From an uncultured Eubacteriales bacterium (GTDB taxonomy: Bacteria; Bacillota; Clostridia; Oscillospirales; Oscillospiraceae), in contig UQUO01000003.1 in assembly GCA_900544295.1 (NCBI GenBank), forward strand, positions 101,145-165,144: a DNA stretch of 64,000 nucleotides, read 5' to 3'. The notes under the pieces are model-generated. The model was not told the origin of the DNA, searched no databases, and saw only the letters and a list, made by a program, of their open reading frames with translations. A program made the translations under genes and the position numbers. Below are positions 17,032 to 25,860 of the stretch, in pieces. Numbering within the stretch: the first letter of the stretch is position 1; every line of letters begins with the position of its first letter.

Positions 17032-17906
17032 TAAAGAGCATGACCGGCTACGGCGGCGCCAAAGGCAGCGCCGAGGGCCTTTCCCTGAGCATAGAGCTCA
17101 AGAGCGTGAACAACCGCTATCTGGACGTCTCCGTGAAGCTCCCGCGCAGCTTCCTCTTCGCGGAGGAGCTCATAAAAGCCGCCGTCGGCCGGCATATCAG
17201 CCGCGGCAAGGTGGACGTTTTCGTCTCGGTGGACAGCTCGGCCTCGGATGATATGGTCGTCCGAGTGAATGAGCCGCTGCTGCGCGGCTATATGGACGCC
17301 CTGGGCGCCGTGGCTGAGAAATACGGTCTTGAAAACGACATGACGCTCATGAGCGTCTGCCGGCTGCCCGAGGTCCTGAGCACGGACAGGCGGGAGCTGG
17401 ACAACAGCGCCCTGGCCGAGGGGCTCTCCGCCATTCTGGAGCAGGCCCTGGAGGAGTACGACGCCATGCGCCTGCGCGAGGGCGAAAAGCTCCGGGACGA
17501 CGTGCTCTCGCGGCTGGATGAGATCTCCCGTCTCACCGGCATCGTTGAAGAGGCCTCGCCCGTGACCGTCGCGGAGTACCGCGCGCGGCTGGAGCAGAAG
17601 CTCCGCGAGGTGCTCGGCTCCGCGAACATTGACGAGAGCCGCATCCTGACCGAGGCCGCCATTTTCGCGGACAAGGTAGCTGTGGACGAGGAGACCGTCC
17701 GCTTGCGCAGTCACGTATCGCAGCTGCGAGGCCTGGCCGAGGGCGACTCGCCCGCGGGCCGGAAGATGGACTTCCTCATCCAGGAGCTCAACCGCGAGGC
17801 GAACACGATAGGCTCCAAGTGCCAGAACGCGGACATAGCCCACGTGGTCGTGGACCTCAAGGCCGAGATAGAAAAGATACGCGAGCAGATACAGAACGTG
17901 GAGTGA
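17028..17906 (+). CDS. yicC: YicC-family endoribonuclease
   Basis: A 292-aa protein of the YicC/YloC family, recently recognised as endoribonucleases. The N-terminal signature IKSMTGYG is at residues 2-9, followed by [15 protein letters not shown]. The DUF1732 C-terminus includes [22 protein letters not shown] chose ATG 17028 because it overlaps the rseC stop (ATGA) and places the signature at the N-terminus. It heads the yicC-remA-gmk-rpoZ-priA-def-fmt-rsmB-rlmN series, which has the same order as in Bacillus. Confidence 0.9.
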   Translation: MIKSMTGYGGAKGSAEGLSLSIELKSVNNRYLDVSVKLPRSFLFAEELIKAAVGRHISRGKVDVFVSVDSSASDDMVVRVNEPLLRGYMDALGAVAEKYGLENDMTLMSVCRLPEVLSTDRRELDNSALAEGLSAILEQALEEYDAMRLREGEKLRDDVLSRLDEISRLTGIVEEASPVTVAEYRARLEQKLREVLGSANIDESRILTEAAIFADKVAVDEETVRLRSHVSQLRGLAEGDSPAGRKMDFLIQELNREANTIGSKCQNADIAHVVVDLKAEIEKIREQIQNVE

Positions 17907-17910
17907 GGAT

Positions 17911-18177
17911 ATGAAGCTCATAAACATTGGCTTCGGCAGCCTCATAGCGGCGGAACGGCTCATCTCCGTCCTGTCGCCGGACTCCGCGCCGATAAAACGC
18001 ATGATACAGGACTCACGCGAGCGCGGCCTGCTCGTGGACGCGAGCTACGGGCGCAAGACCAAGTCTGTGCTGGTGACGGACGGGGGCTACCTCTTCCTCT
18101 CGGCGCTGACGCCGGAGACCGTGGCGGCCAGGGCTGGCAGCCCCATCGAACAGGAAGGCGGGGAAGAGGATGAATAA
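17911..18177 (+). CDS. remA: RemA/DUF370 DNA-binding regulator
   Basis: An 88-aa protein with the RemA/YlzA core [18 protein letters not shown] and [15 protein letters not shown]. RemA forms ring-like oligomers that bind DNA and, in Bacillus, activates matrix and osmoprotection genes. It lies between yicC and gmk as in Bacillus. It overlaps the gmk start by 8 nt. Confidence 0.9.
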   Translation: MKLINIGFGSLIAAERLISVLSPDSAPIKRMIQDSRERGLLVDASYGRKTKSVLVTDGGYLFLSALTPETVAARAGSPIEQEGGEEDE

Positions 18178-18784
18178 CGCAGAAAAGGGCAAGCTCCTTG
18201 TGATATCAGGGCCTTCCGGCGCGGGCAAGAGCACGGTTATCGGCAAGCTCATGGAGCTGCGCGAGGACGTATGCTTCTCCGTCTCGGTTACGACCCGCCC
18301 TGCGAGACCGAACGAGGAGGACGGGAAGGACTATTTCTTCGTAACGCCCCAGCGTTTTCAGGAGCTGGCCGAGGGAGGCTTCCTGCTGGAGCACGCGGAG
18401 TACGTCGGCAACCGCTACGGCACGCCGCGCGGCTATGTCGAGAGCCGCCTGCTGGAGGGCAAGAGCGTCGTGCTGGATATCGAGGTCCAGGGCGCTGCCC
18501 AGGTGCAGCGCAACTGCCCGGACGCCGTGACGGTGTTCATACTCCCACCCTCGGGCGAGGAGCTGGAGCGCCGCCTGAGGCACCGGAACACGGATACGGA
18601 TGAAAAAATACGCGAGCGGCTGCTCCAGGCCAAGCGCGAATGTGCGGAAGCCGGCAGATACGGCTATATCGTCGTGAACGATGACCCGGACAAGGCCGCC
18701 AGAGAACTTGACGCCATAATCACCGCCGAAAAATGCAAAATGGCGGACAGAATAAAACTTGTTACAGAGGTGCTTATATCATGA
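18170..18784 (+). CDS. gmk: Guanylate kinase
   Basis: A 204-aa GMP kinase that converts GMP to GDP with ATP. The P-loop GPSGAGKST is near residue 14. The GMP-binding block [19 protein letters not shown] and [10 protein letters not shown] follow. The ATG at 18170 overlaps the remA 3' end, and its own end overlaps rpoZ. Confidence 0.95.
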   Translation: MNNAEKGKLLVISGPSGAGKSTVIGKLMELREDVCFSVSVTTRPARPNEEDGKDYFFVTPQRFQELAEGGFLLEHAEYVGNRYGTPRGYVESRLLEGKSVVLDIEVQGAAQVQRNCPDAVTVFILPPSGEELERRLRHRNTDTDEKIRERLLQAKRECAEAGRYGYIVVNDDPDKAARELDAIITAEKCKMADRIKLVTEVLIS

Positions 18785-18999
18785 TGCTCTATCCCCCCAT
18801 GTCGGAGCTGGTCAGCAAGGTCGGGAGCCGCTACCTGCTTGTAAATCTCGTCGCCCGCCGCGCGCGGGATATCTCGCAGAAGGCCGAGGAGGAAGGCGAG
18901 CGCCTGGACAGGAAGCCCATCTCCACGGCGATCGACGAGGTCTATACCGGCAAACTGACGATAACCAGCCAGGGTACGGAGAACGAAGAAATAGAGTAA
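18781..18999 (+). CDS. rpoZ: RNA polymerase omega subunit
   Basis: A 72-aa omega subunit of RNA polymerase. The pattern [28 protein letters not shown] followed by KPISTAIDEVYTGKL is the conserved helix pair that clamps the beta-prime C-terminus. The start is ATG 18781 (a second ATG follows immediately) and overlaps the gmk stop. Confidence 0.92.
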   Translation: MMLYPPMSELVSKVGSRYLLVNLVARRARDISQKAEEEGERLDRKPISTAIDEVYTGKLTITSQGTENEEIE

Positions 19000-19038
19000 A
19001 AGAGCGAAGGCGGGGCATTGCCCCGCCCGGCCTCTTTT
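18998..19038 (+). terminator. Hairpin between rpoZ and priA
   Basis: An outer AAAAGAG/CTCTTTT stem and an inner GGCGGGG/CCCCGCC stem end in TTTTGG, just before the priA Shine-Dalgarno GGGAGG. It is probably a partial terminator or attenuator within the gene series. Confidence 0.6.
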
Positions 19039-19050
19039 GGGAGGTAAGCC

Positions 19051-21300
19051 ATGCCGGACGTCACAATAGCAAAGGTCGCCGTGTCCGGCATCCCGTTCCG
19101 CCTGGACAGGCCATATGACTACGCCATCCCGGCGGAGCTGGCGGAGAGCGTCGCGCCCGGCGTCCGTGTCGAGGTGCCGTTTACCCGCGCAAACCGCCGG
19201 ACGGAGGGCATCGTCCTGGCCCTGGCTCCGGTGAGCGCCTTTGAAAAGCTCAAACCCATAGACCGGGTCCTGGACGAGGCGCCGATACTCACCCCCGCGC
19301 AGATAAAGCTGGCGCTCTGGATGCGCGAGCGCTTTTTCTGCACGGTGTACGAGGCCGTGAAGGCCATGCTCCCCGCGGGGCTGTGGTTCAAAAACGGCAA
19401 GCGCCGCGTGAGCGACAAGTACGTTACCATGGCCGCCCTCTCGGTCCCCACCGAGGTCGCCGCAGAGGCGGCGGAGCAGAAGCGCCGCCGCGCGCCCCAG
19501 CAGGCGGAGCTGCTGCGCACGCTCTGCGCCATTGGCCGGGCGGCCCTGCCCGATCTGCGTGAGTTCACGGGCGCCTCGCTGCAATCCGTCCGCGCCCTGC
19601 GGGACGCGGGCTTCATAAGCCTGGAGGACGTGCCTGTCTACCGCCGCCCGGAGACGCCTGCGGGCGAGCGCGCGCCCTTGCCGGAGCTGAACGCTGCGCA
19701 GACGGCGGCCTTCAAGGGCATATTGCGCCGTGCAGACGGCAAAAACGCCGCCGGTGCTCTGCTGTTCGGCGTGACCGGCAGCGGCAAGACCACGATCTAT
19801 ATACGTCTCATCGCGGAAATGCGCGCCCGGGGGCGGACGGCCCTGCTGCTCGTGCCGGAGATCGCGCTGACGCCTCAGATGCTGAGGACCTTCTCCTCGC
19901 ACTTCGGGGACGATATCGCCGTGCTGCACTCAAGCCTCTCGGCGGGCGAGCGCCTGGACGAGTGGCGGAGGATAAAAAACAGCGAGGCCGGCGTCGTCAT
20001 CGGCACGCGCAGCGCCGTGTTCGCGCCCGCGGAGAAGCTGGGCATCGTCATCATCGACGAAGAGCAGGAGGACAGCTATAAGTCCGAGAACGCCCCGCGC
20101 TATCACGCGCGCGACGTCGCCAAGTTCCGCTGTGCTCAGGACAAGGCGCTGCTGCTGCTCGGCTCCGCGACGCCGGACGTCGAGAGCCGGTATCACGCTG
20201 AGGCGGGGGATTACGCCTTCTTCACCCTGCCGGGCCGCTTCAATGAGCGGGCCATGCCCACGGTCGAGATCGTTGACATGAAGCGCGAGCTTCGCCGCGG
20301 CAACGGCGGCAGCGTGAGCGAGCGCCTGCGCGAAGAGCTGGCCGCGAATATAGAGCGCGGGGAGCAGAGTATCCTGTTTCTGAACCGCCGGGGCGCGAAC
20401 AAGCTCATAACCTGCGTGGACTGCGGTTTTACCTACAGCTGCCCCAACTGCAGCGTCAGCCTGACCTACCACAGCTTCAACCGCCGCCTCATGTGCCACC
20501 ACTGCGGCCACAGCCAGCGTCTGGACGAGCGCTGCCCCGAGTGCGGAGGCACGCTCAAATACGTCGGCGCCGGTACGCAGAAGCTGGAGCAGGAGCTTGG
20601 AGAGCTCTTCCCGGGCGTCGGCGTGCTCCGCATGGATACGGACACCGTAGCCCCCGCCGGCGGCCACGACGTGCTGCTGGAGCGCTTTCGAACAGAGGGC
20701 ATACCCATCATGGTAGGCACGCAGATGGTCACAAAGGGGCTGAACTTTGAAAACGTCACGCTCGTCGGCGTTATATCCGCCGACCAGAGCCTTTACGCAG
20801 GCGATTACCGCTCGACAGAGCGCACATTTTCGCTTATAACCCAGGTGGTGGGCCGCTCCGGGCGATTTGAGAAGCCCGGCAGGGCCATAATCCAGACCTT
20901 TTCGCCGGAAAACGAGACTATACGCCAGGCTGCGAGCCAGGATTACGAGAGCTTTTACGCCGCGGAGATAGCCATCCGCCGCCTCCAGGCCCTGCCGCCA
21001 TTCACGGAGCTTTTGTGCGTCACCATGTCCGGCGCGGATGAGAGCCTGGTGCTCGGCTGCGCGGCAAAGGCTAAAGCAGAGCTGGAAGCCTCAACGCGCG
21101 GGCAGGCTGGCGTGAGGGTCCTGGGTCCCGCGCCGCTCTCGGTGCTCCGGGTGAACAACAATTATCGCTACCGCGTGACGCTTTGCGCCCCGCCGGGCCG
21201 CGGCATGCGCCGTCTCGTGGCGGACGTCGTGGCGCGGTATTCTGAAGATAAACAGTTTCGGGGCGTGTCCGTCTATGCGGACACGAATCCCTCGGATTAG
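19051..21300 (+). CDS. priA: Primosomal helicase PriA
   Basis: A 749-aa replication-restart helicase. The N-terminal 3'-DNA-binding domain is followed by Walker A GVTGSGKTT and the DEEQ box IIDEEQEDSYK. A zinc-binding region with eight cysteines comes next (CVDCGFTYSCPNC, then CHHCGH and CPECGG), and then the C-terminal helicase lobe with QVVGRSGR. The length is normal. It starts at ATG 19051 with GGGAGGTAAGCC upstream and is followed by def and fmt, the usual order. Confidence 0.95.
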   Translation: MPDVTIAKVAVSGIPFRLDRPYDYAIPAELAESVAPGVRVEVPFTRANRRTEGIVLALAPVSAFEKLKPIDRVLDEAPILTPAQIKLALWMRERFFCTVYEAVKAMLPAGLWFKNGKRRVSDKYVTMAALSVPTEVAAEAAEQKRRRAPQQAELLRTLCAIGRAALPDLREFTGASLQSVRALRDAGFISLEDVPVYRRPETPAGERAPLPELNAAQTAAFKGILRRADGKNAAGALLFGVTGSGKTTIYIRLIAEMRARGRTALLLVPEIALTPQMLRTFSSHFGDDIAVLHSSLSAGERLDEWRRIKNSEAGVVIGTRSAVFAPAEKLGIVIIDEEQEDSYKSENAPRYHARDVAKFRCAQDKALLLLGSATPDVESRYHAEAGDYAFFTLPGRFNERAMPTVEIVDMKRELRRGNGGSVSERLREELAANIERGEQSILFLNRRGANKLITCVDCGFTYSCPNCSVSLTYHSFNRRLMCHHCGHSQRLDERCPECGGTLKYVGAGTQKLEQELGELFPGVGVLRMDTDTVAPAGGHDVLLERFRTEGIPIMVGTQMVTKGLNFENVTLVGVISADQSLYAGDYRSTERTFSLITQVVGRSGRFEKPGRAIIQTFSPENETIRQAASQDYESFYAAEIAIRRLQALPPFTELLCVTMSGADESLVLGCAAKAKAELEASTRGQAGVRVLGPAPLSVLRVNNNYRYRVTLCAPPGRGMRRLVADVVARYSEDKQFRGVSVYADTNPSD

Positions 21301-21310
21301 GAGGATATGA

Positions 21311-21841
21311 ATGGCTCTCAGAAAGATACTTACAAGCGAGGAGAAGGCCCTCTATAAGCACTGCCGTGAGGTCACGAACTTCGATGGCAGGCTGCACACG
21401 CTGCTTGACGACATGCGCGACACGCTTATGCAGGCGGACGGCGTCGGGCTTGCCGCGCCCCAGGTGGGCGTGCTGCGCCGGGCGGTGCTCGTGCTGGAGA
21501 CGAACGTCCCTGAGGGCGAGCGGCCGTATATCCTTGAGCTGATAAACCCGGAGATAATCGAAAGCTCCGGCGAACAGTACGGCCCGGAGGGCTGCCTCTC
21601 CGTGCCGGGCCGCTATGGCCTGGTCGAGCGCCCGATGGAGGTCACTGTCCGCGCCCAGGACCGGGACGGCAAGAGCTTTGAGGTACATGGCACTGGCCTC
21701 ACCGCTCGCGCCTTCTGCCACGAGCTGGACCACCTGGAGGGCGTCGTCTTCACCTCACGTGCAGACCGCATGCTGACGGATGAGGAACTCGAAACCGGCA
21801 GCTGGATGGACGACGAGGACGCGGAGGAAGAGAGCGAATGA
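21311..21841 (+). CDS. def: Peptide deformylase
   Basis: A 176-aa metalloenzyme that removes the N-formyl group from new proteins. All three motifs are present: GVGLAAPQVG, EGCLSVPG and HELDHLEGVVF (HExxH-type metal site). The acidic C-terminal tail after residue 160 is dispensable in the family. The stop overlaps the fmt start (ATGA). Confidence 0.95.
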   Translation: MALRKILTSEEKALYKHCREVTNFDGRLHTLLDDMRDTLMQADGVGLAAPQVGVLRRAVLVLETNVPEGERPYILELINPEIIESSGEQYGPEGCLSVPGRYGLVERPMEVTVRAQDRDGKSFEVHGTGLTARAFCHELDHLEGVVFTSRADRMLTDEELETGSWMDDEDAEEESE

Positions 21842-22764
21842 GCCTGCGCGTAGTTTTTATGGGCACCCCGGACTTTGCCTCCGCCTCGCTGGAGGCGCTA
21901 CTCGACGCGGGCATAGAGGTTGCGGCGGTCTTCACCCAGCCGGATAAGCCGCGCGACAGGGGCATGAAGCCGGCGTTCTCGCCCGTAAAGGAGCTGGCGC
22001 TGGAGCGGGGCATTGAGGTATATCAGCCCGCCTCCATGCGCGCGCCGGAGGCTGCTGAGGCGCTCCGCGCCCTCGCGCCGGACGTCCTCGCCGTCGTGGC
22101 CTACGGCAAAATACTGCCCGACGAGGTGCTGGCCATACCGCGCCTCGGCAGCGTGAACGTCCACGGCTCGCTCCTTCCCAAGTACCGCGGCGCCGCGCCC
22201 ATACAGTGGGCCGTGCTGAACGGCGATGAGGTCACGGGCGTCAGCACCATGTACCTGGCCCACGACATGGACGCGGGCGACATCATCTATACCGAGGAAA
22301 CGCCCATAGGCGAGTATGAGACGGCGGGCGAGCTGTTTGACCGCCTGGCTGCAATGGGCGCAAAGCTGCTGGTGAATACCCTGCGCGATATCGAGGCCGG
22401 CACCGCCCCGCGCAGGCCGCAGGAGCACGAAAAGGCCAGCTACGTGAAGCAGCTGGACAAGAGCATGTGCCCCATAGACTGGGCAAAGAGCCCGCGCGAG
22501 ATAATAAAGCATATTTGCGGCCTCAACCCCTGGCCAGTCGCCACGATGGCCCTGGATGGAGCGACGCTCAAGGTCTACAGGGCCGAGTATACGGACACCG
22601 TGACGGATAAAGCCCCAGGCAGCGTCGTCTCCGCCGGAAAGGCGGGGCTTGAGATAGCCTGCGGAGGCGGGCGAACGGTGCGCGTGACGGAGCTGCAGGC
22701 CCCGGGCAAGCGGCGCATGGAGGCCGCAGCCTGGCTGTTGGGCCACCCCGTGAAGGTAGTATGA
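21838..22764 (+). CDS. fmt: Methionyl-tRNA formyltransferase
   Basis: A 308-aa enzyme that formylates initiator Met-tRNA using 10-formyl-THF. The N-terminal VVFMGTPDFA, the folate/catalytic loop NVHGSLLPKYRGAAPIQWA and the C-terminal OB-like domain are all present at normal length. It is coupled by overlaps to def upstream and rsmB downstream. Confidence 0.95.
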   Translation: MSLRVVFMGTPDFASASLEALLDAGIEVAAVFTQPDKPRDRGMKPAFSPVKELALERGIEVYQPASMRAPEAAEALRALAPDVLAVVAYGKILPDEVLAIPRLGSVNVHGSLLPKYRGAAPIQWAVLNGDEVTGVSTMYLAHDMDAGDIIYTEETPIGEYETAGELFDRLAAMGAKLLVNTLRDIEAGTAPRRPQEHEKASYVKQLDKSMCPIDWAKSPREIIKHICGLNPWPVATMALDGATLKVYRAEYTDTVTDKAPGSVVSAGKAGLEIACGGGRTVRVTELQAPGKRRMEAAAWLLGHPVKVV

Positions 22765-24053
22765 GGGCCGCAAACGGGCGTGAGGCCGCGCTGGAGGCCA
22801 TGCGCAGGCAGCGCCGCGCCGGAGCCTACTCCGCGGACGCCGTGGACGCCGTGATACGTGAGGCCGCTCTGGAGCCGCGCGAGGCCGCATTTTGCACGCG
22901 TATAGTTCGGGAAACGCTGCAAAACCTGTATTTTATTGACCATTACCTCGATTTGTGGTGCAAAACGCCCACAAAACGACTTGAACCCGCGGTGCTGGAT
23001 ATCCTGCGCATTTCGGCGGCGCAGCTGCTGTTCATGGACCGCGTGCCGCCCTCCGCGGCGGTGAACGAGGGCGTGAAGCTCTGCGGCAAGGCCGGGTGCT
23101 CTCGTGCCTCGGGCCTTGTTAACTCCGTTCTTCGCCGCGTCTCGGAAAACAGGGCCGCGCTGCCGGAGATACCGGGCGCCGGCACGGCGGAGTATCTCTC
23201 CATACGGTACAGCCATGCGCTCTGGCAGGTGCGCGAGCTGATAGAGCTCCGGGGCTACGAGGGCGCGCAGGCTGTCCTGCACTGCAATAACGCCGAACCG
23301 CCGCTCAATTTGCAGGCTAACACTCTCCGCACAAGCGCGGAAGAGCTTGCAGAGAGGCTCGGCTCCGCAGGATTTGAGCCACGTTCAGGCCGCCTGGAGG
23401 GCGAGCTCGTCCTCGACGGAGCAGGCCGCGCCGACCTCCTTCCAGGCTATGCCGAGGGCCTGTTCTACATCCAGGACGAGGCCGCGCGCCGCGCGGTCAT
23501 CGCCTCGGGCGCGGAGCCGGGCATGAACGTGCTCGACGCCTGCGCCGCCCCCGGCGGCAAGAGCTTCGCCGCCGCCATCCAGATGCGCGGCGAGGGGCGC
23601 ATAGTCTCCTGCGACGTGCAGGGGAAAAAGCTGCGCCGCATAGAAGAGGGCGCGAGCCGACTCGGTATAGGCTGCATCGAGACAAGGCAGATGGACGCGC
23701 GCCGCCCGGCGGAGGAACTTCTGGGGGCGATGGACGTCGTAATAGCCGACGCACCCTGCTCCGGCCTAGGCGTCATCCGGAAGAAGCCGGAGATACGCTT
23801 CAAGCCCGAGTCGGAGCTGTCTGCCCTGCCCGGCATACAGCTCGACATCCTGCGCGGCCTCGCAGCCTGCGTAAAGCCGGGCGGGACGCTGCTTTACTCC
23901 ACCTGCACCCTCAGAAAATACGAAAATGAGGACGTCGTTGCGGCCTTCTTGACTGAAAACAACGGCTTCAAGGCGCTGGAAATGCGCACTTTGTGGCCGG
24001 ATATAGACGATACGGACGGTTTTTTTCTATGCAGGCTGGTAAGATCGACATAA
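22761..24053 (+). CDS. rsmB: 16S rRNA m5C967 methyltransferase RsmB
   Basis: A 430-aa SAM-dependent enzyme. An N-terminal NusB-like domain covers about residues 1-140. The Rossmann methyltransferase follows, with motif I VLDACAAPGGKS, motif IV DAPCSGLGVIRKKPEIR and motif VI LLYSTCTL carrying the catalytic cysteines (PC and TC). The start overlaps fmt. The 3' end overlaps the rlmN start by about 25 nt. Confidence 0.94.
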   Translation: MRAANGREAALEAMRRQRRAGAYSADAVDAVIREAALEPREAAFCTRIVRETLQNLYFIDHYLDLWCKTPTKRLEPAVLDILRISAAQLLFMDRVPPSAAVNEGVKLCGKAGCSRASGLVNSVLRRVSENRAALPEIPGAGTAEYLSIRYSHALWQVRELIELRGYEGAQAVLHCNNAEPPLNLQANTLRTSAEELAERLGSAGFEPRSGRLEGELVLDGAGRADLLPGYAEGLFYIQDEAARRAVIASGAEPGMNVLDACAAPGGKSFAAAIQMRGEGRIVSCDVQGKKLRRIEEGASRLGIGCIETRQMDARRPAEELLGAMDVVIADAPCSGLGVIRKKPEIRFKPESELSALPGIQLDILRGLAACVKPGGTLLYSTCTLRKYENEDVVAAFLTENNGFKALEMRTLWPDIDDTDGFFLCRLVRST

Positions 24054-25102
24054 AATCGCTGCTCCCGGAGGAGCTTGCCGCCGCCCTGGCAGAGATGGGC
24101 GAGAAGGGCTTTCGCGCAAAGCAGGTCTTCGCCTGGCTGGGCCGCGGCGTGGAGAGCTTCGACGAGATGACGGACCTCTCGAAGGCGCTGCGGGCCAAGC
24201 TGGATGAGCGCTTTTTCCTGCATCCACCGAAGGTGCTCCGAAAGCAGGTCTCCGCCGAGGACGGCACAATAAAATACCTCTGGGGCCTTGCGGACGGCAA
24301 CGCCGTAGAGACCGTCGTCATGCGCTATCACCACGGCAACACCGTCTGCATCTCGACGCAGGTCGGCTGCCGTCAGGGCTGCGCCTTCTGCGCCTCGACC
24401 ATCGGCGGCCTCATAAGGGGGCTGGAGCCCTCGGAAATGCTGGACGAGGTCATGTTTTCGCAGAAGGAATCAGGCCTGCCCATCTCGAATATCGTCCTTA
24501 TGGGCATCGGTGAGCCTCTTGACAACTTCGATAACGTCATGAAGTTCCTCAAACTGGTAAATCATCCGCAAAGCTTGAACATCGGAATGAGGCATATCTC
24601 GCTTTCCACATGCGGGCTGACAGAAAAGTTTGACAAACTGGCCGCACTTAATTTACAATTAACTTTATCTGTTTCCCTGCACGCGCCGGACGACGAGACG
24701 CGCTCGCGCCTCATGCCGGCGAACCGTGGCAGGGGAGTGGCAGAGCTGATGGACGCCTGCGAGCGGTATTTTAAAACCACTGGCAGACGGATATCCTTTG
24801 AGTACGCCATGATAAACGGCGTGAACGACACGCCGCGCCAGGCGCAGCTGCTTGCCGCGCACGCACGCCGGGTGGCCGCGCACGTAAACCTCATCCCGCT
24901 CAACCACGTGGACGAGCGCTCCTTTGAACCCAGCACGCCGGAGCGGTTGGCCGAGTTCAAAGCAGAGCTGGAGCGCGCGGGCGTTAACGTCACCGTGCGC
25001 CGCAAGCTGGGCGGCGACATTGACGCCTCCTGCGGACAGCTGAGGAAAAAAGCTGCCGCGGCGGGGCAGGGGGCCGGACAAGATCCGGGGGACGGAGCTT
25101 AG
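24029..25102 (+). CDS. rlmN: Dual-specificity RNA methyltransferase RlmN
   Basis: A 357-aa radical-SAM enzyme that makes m2A in 23S rRNA and some tRNAs. An N-terminal helical domain precedes CRQGCAFC, the CxxxCxxC cluster motif, within VCISTQVGCRQGCAFCAST. The late cysteine region at GGDIDASCGQL supplies the catalytic cysteine. ATG 24029 is inside the rsmB 3' end. Bases about 24530-24680 are noticeably AT-richer (NFDNVMKFLKLVNHPQSLN to NLQLTLS) than the rest of this GC-rich gene. The C-terminal tail is Gly/Asp-rich. Confidence 0.94.
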   Translation: MQAGKIDIKSLLPEELAAALAEMGEKGFRAKQVFAWLGRGVESFDEMTDLSKALRAKLDERFFLHPPKVLRKQVSAEDGTIKYLWGLADGNAVETVVMRYHHGNTVCISTQVGCRQGCAFCASTIGGLIRGLEPSEMLDEVMFSQKESGLPISNIVLMGIGEPLDNFDNVMKFLKLVNHPQSLNIGMRHISLSTCGLTEKFDKLAALNLQLTLSVSLHAPDDETRSRLMPANRGRGVAELMDACERYFKTTGRRISFEYAMINGVNDTPRQAQLLAAHARRVAAHVNLIPLNHVDERSFEPSTPERLAEFKAELERAGVNVTVRRKLGGDIDASCGQLRKKAAAAGQGAGQDPGDGA

Positions 25103-25840
25103 ATGAACAGCTTTGGCATCACTGACAGGGGAAAAGTCAGGCGGGAAAATCAGGACAGCTTTCTCATCGAGCGCATCGACGAGAAGGATTGCCTGATAGC
25201 TGTGCTCTGCGACGGCATGGGCGGCGAGAAGGCAGGCAATATCGCCAGCGACCTCGCCACGAAGACCTATGTCGGGGAGATAAGGCAGAAGATGAGCATA
25301 AGCAGGCAGAAGAAGCCCGACGTCAAGGCAATGATGGTCCAGGCCTGCCACATTGCCAACCACATGATATATGGCTACTCCTGTTTTGACACCGACTATA
25401 CCGGCATGGGAACGACAATGGTCTCCGCCGTTGCGTTGGGGGACGAGGTCTACGTCCTGAACGTGGGAGACAGCCGCGCTTACAGGATAACAAAGCGAAA
25501 GCTGGTCCAGATAACGCGGGACCACTCGCTTGTGCAGGACATGGTGGACAGGGGCGAGATAAGCGCCGAGGAGGCGCGCACGCACCCGAGGCGCAACGTC
25601 ATAACCCGCGCACTCGGCGTGGATGAGAACGTCCCCTGCGACATATTCAAGCCCCGGCTCTCGCGCGGCGACATGCTGCTGCTCTGCTCCGACGGGCTGA
25701 CGAACATGCTGGAGGACAGGGAGATTTTTGAGCTCTCGAAGCATAACCCGGACCCGCTCTCCCTGGGCAGGGCGCTCATGGCCGAGGCCCTGGAGCGCGG
25801 AGCGACGGACAACGTCACGGTCGTCATCATTTCCAAATAA
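25103..25840 (+). CDS. prpC: PP2C-type serine/threonine phosphatase (Stp/PrpC)
   Basis: A 245-aa metal-dependent phosphatase, partner of the PASTA kinase that follows. It shows the GKVRRENQDSFL start, the metal-binding DGMGGEKAGN, GTTMVSAV, NVGDSRAY, the RNVITRALG turn and the terminal LCSDGLTNML and GATDNVTVV. It starts directly after the rlmN stop. The prpC-prkC-rsgA order is conserved across Firmicutes. Confidence 0.93.
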   Translation: MNSFGITDRGKVRRENQDSFLIERIDEKDCLIAVLCDGMGGEKAGNIASDLATKTYVGEIRQKMSISRQKKPDVKAMMVQACHIANHMIYGYSCFDTDYTGMGTTMVSAVALGDEVYVLNVGDSRAYRITKRKLVQITRDHSLVQDMVDRGEISAEEARTHPRRNVITRALGVDENVPCDIFKPRLSRGDMLLLCSDGLTNMLEDREIFELSKHNPDPLSLGRALMAEALERGATDNVTVVIISK

Positions 25841-25860
25841 CCCGCATTTTGGAGGCAGCG

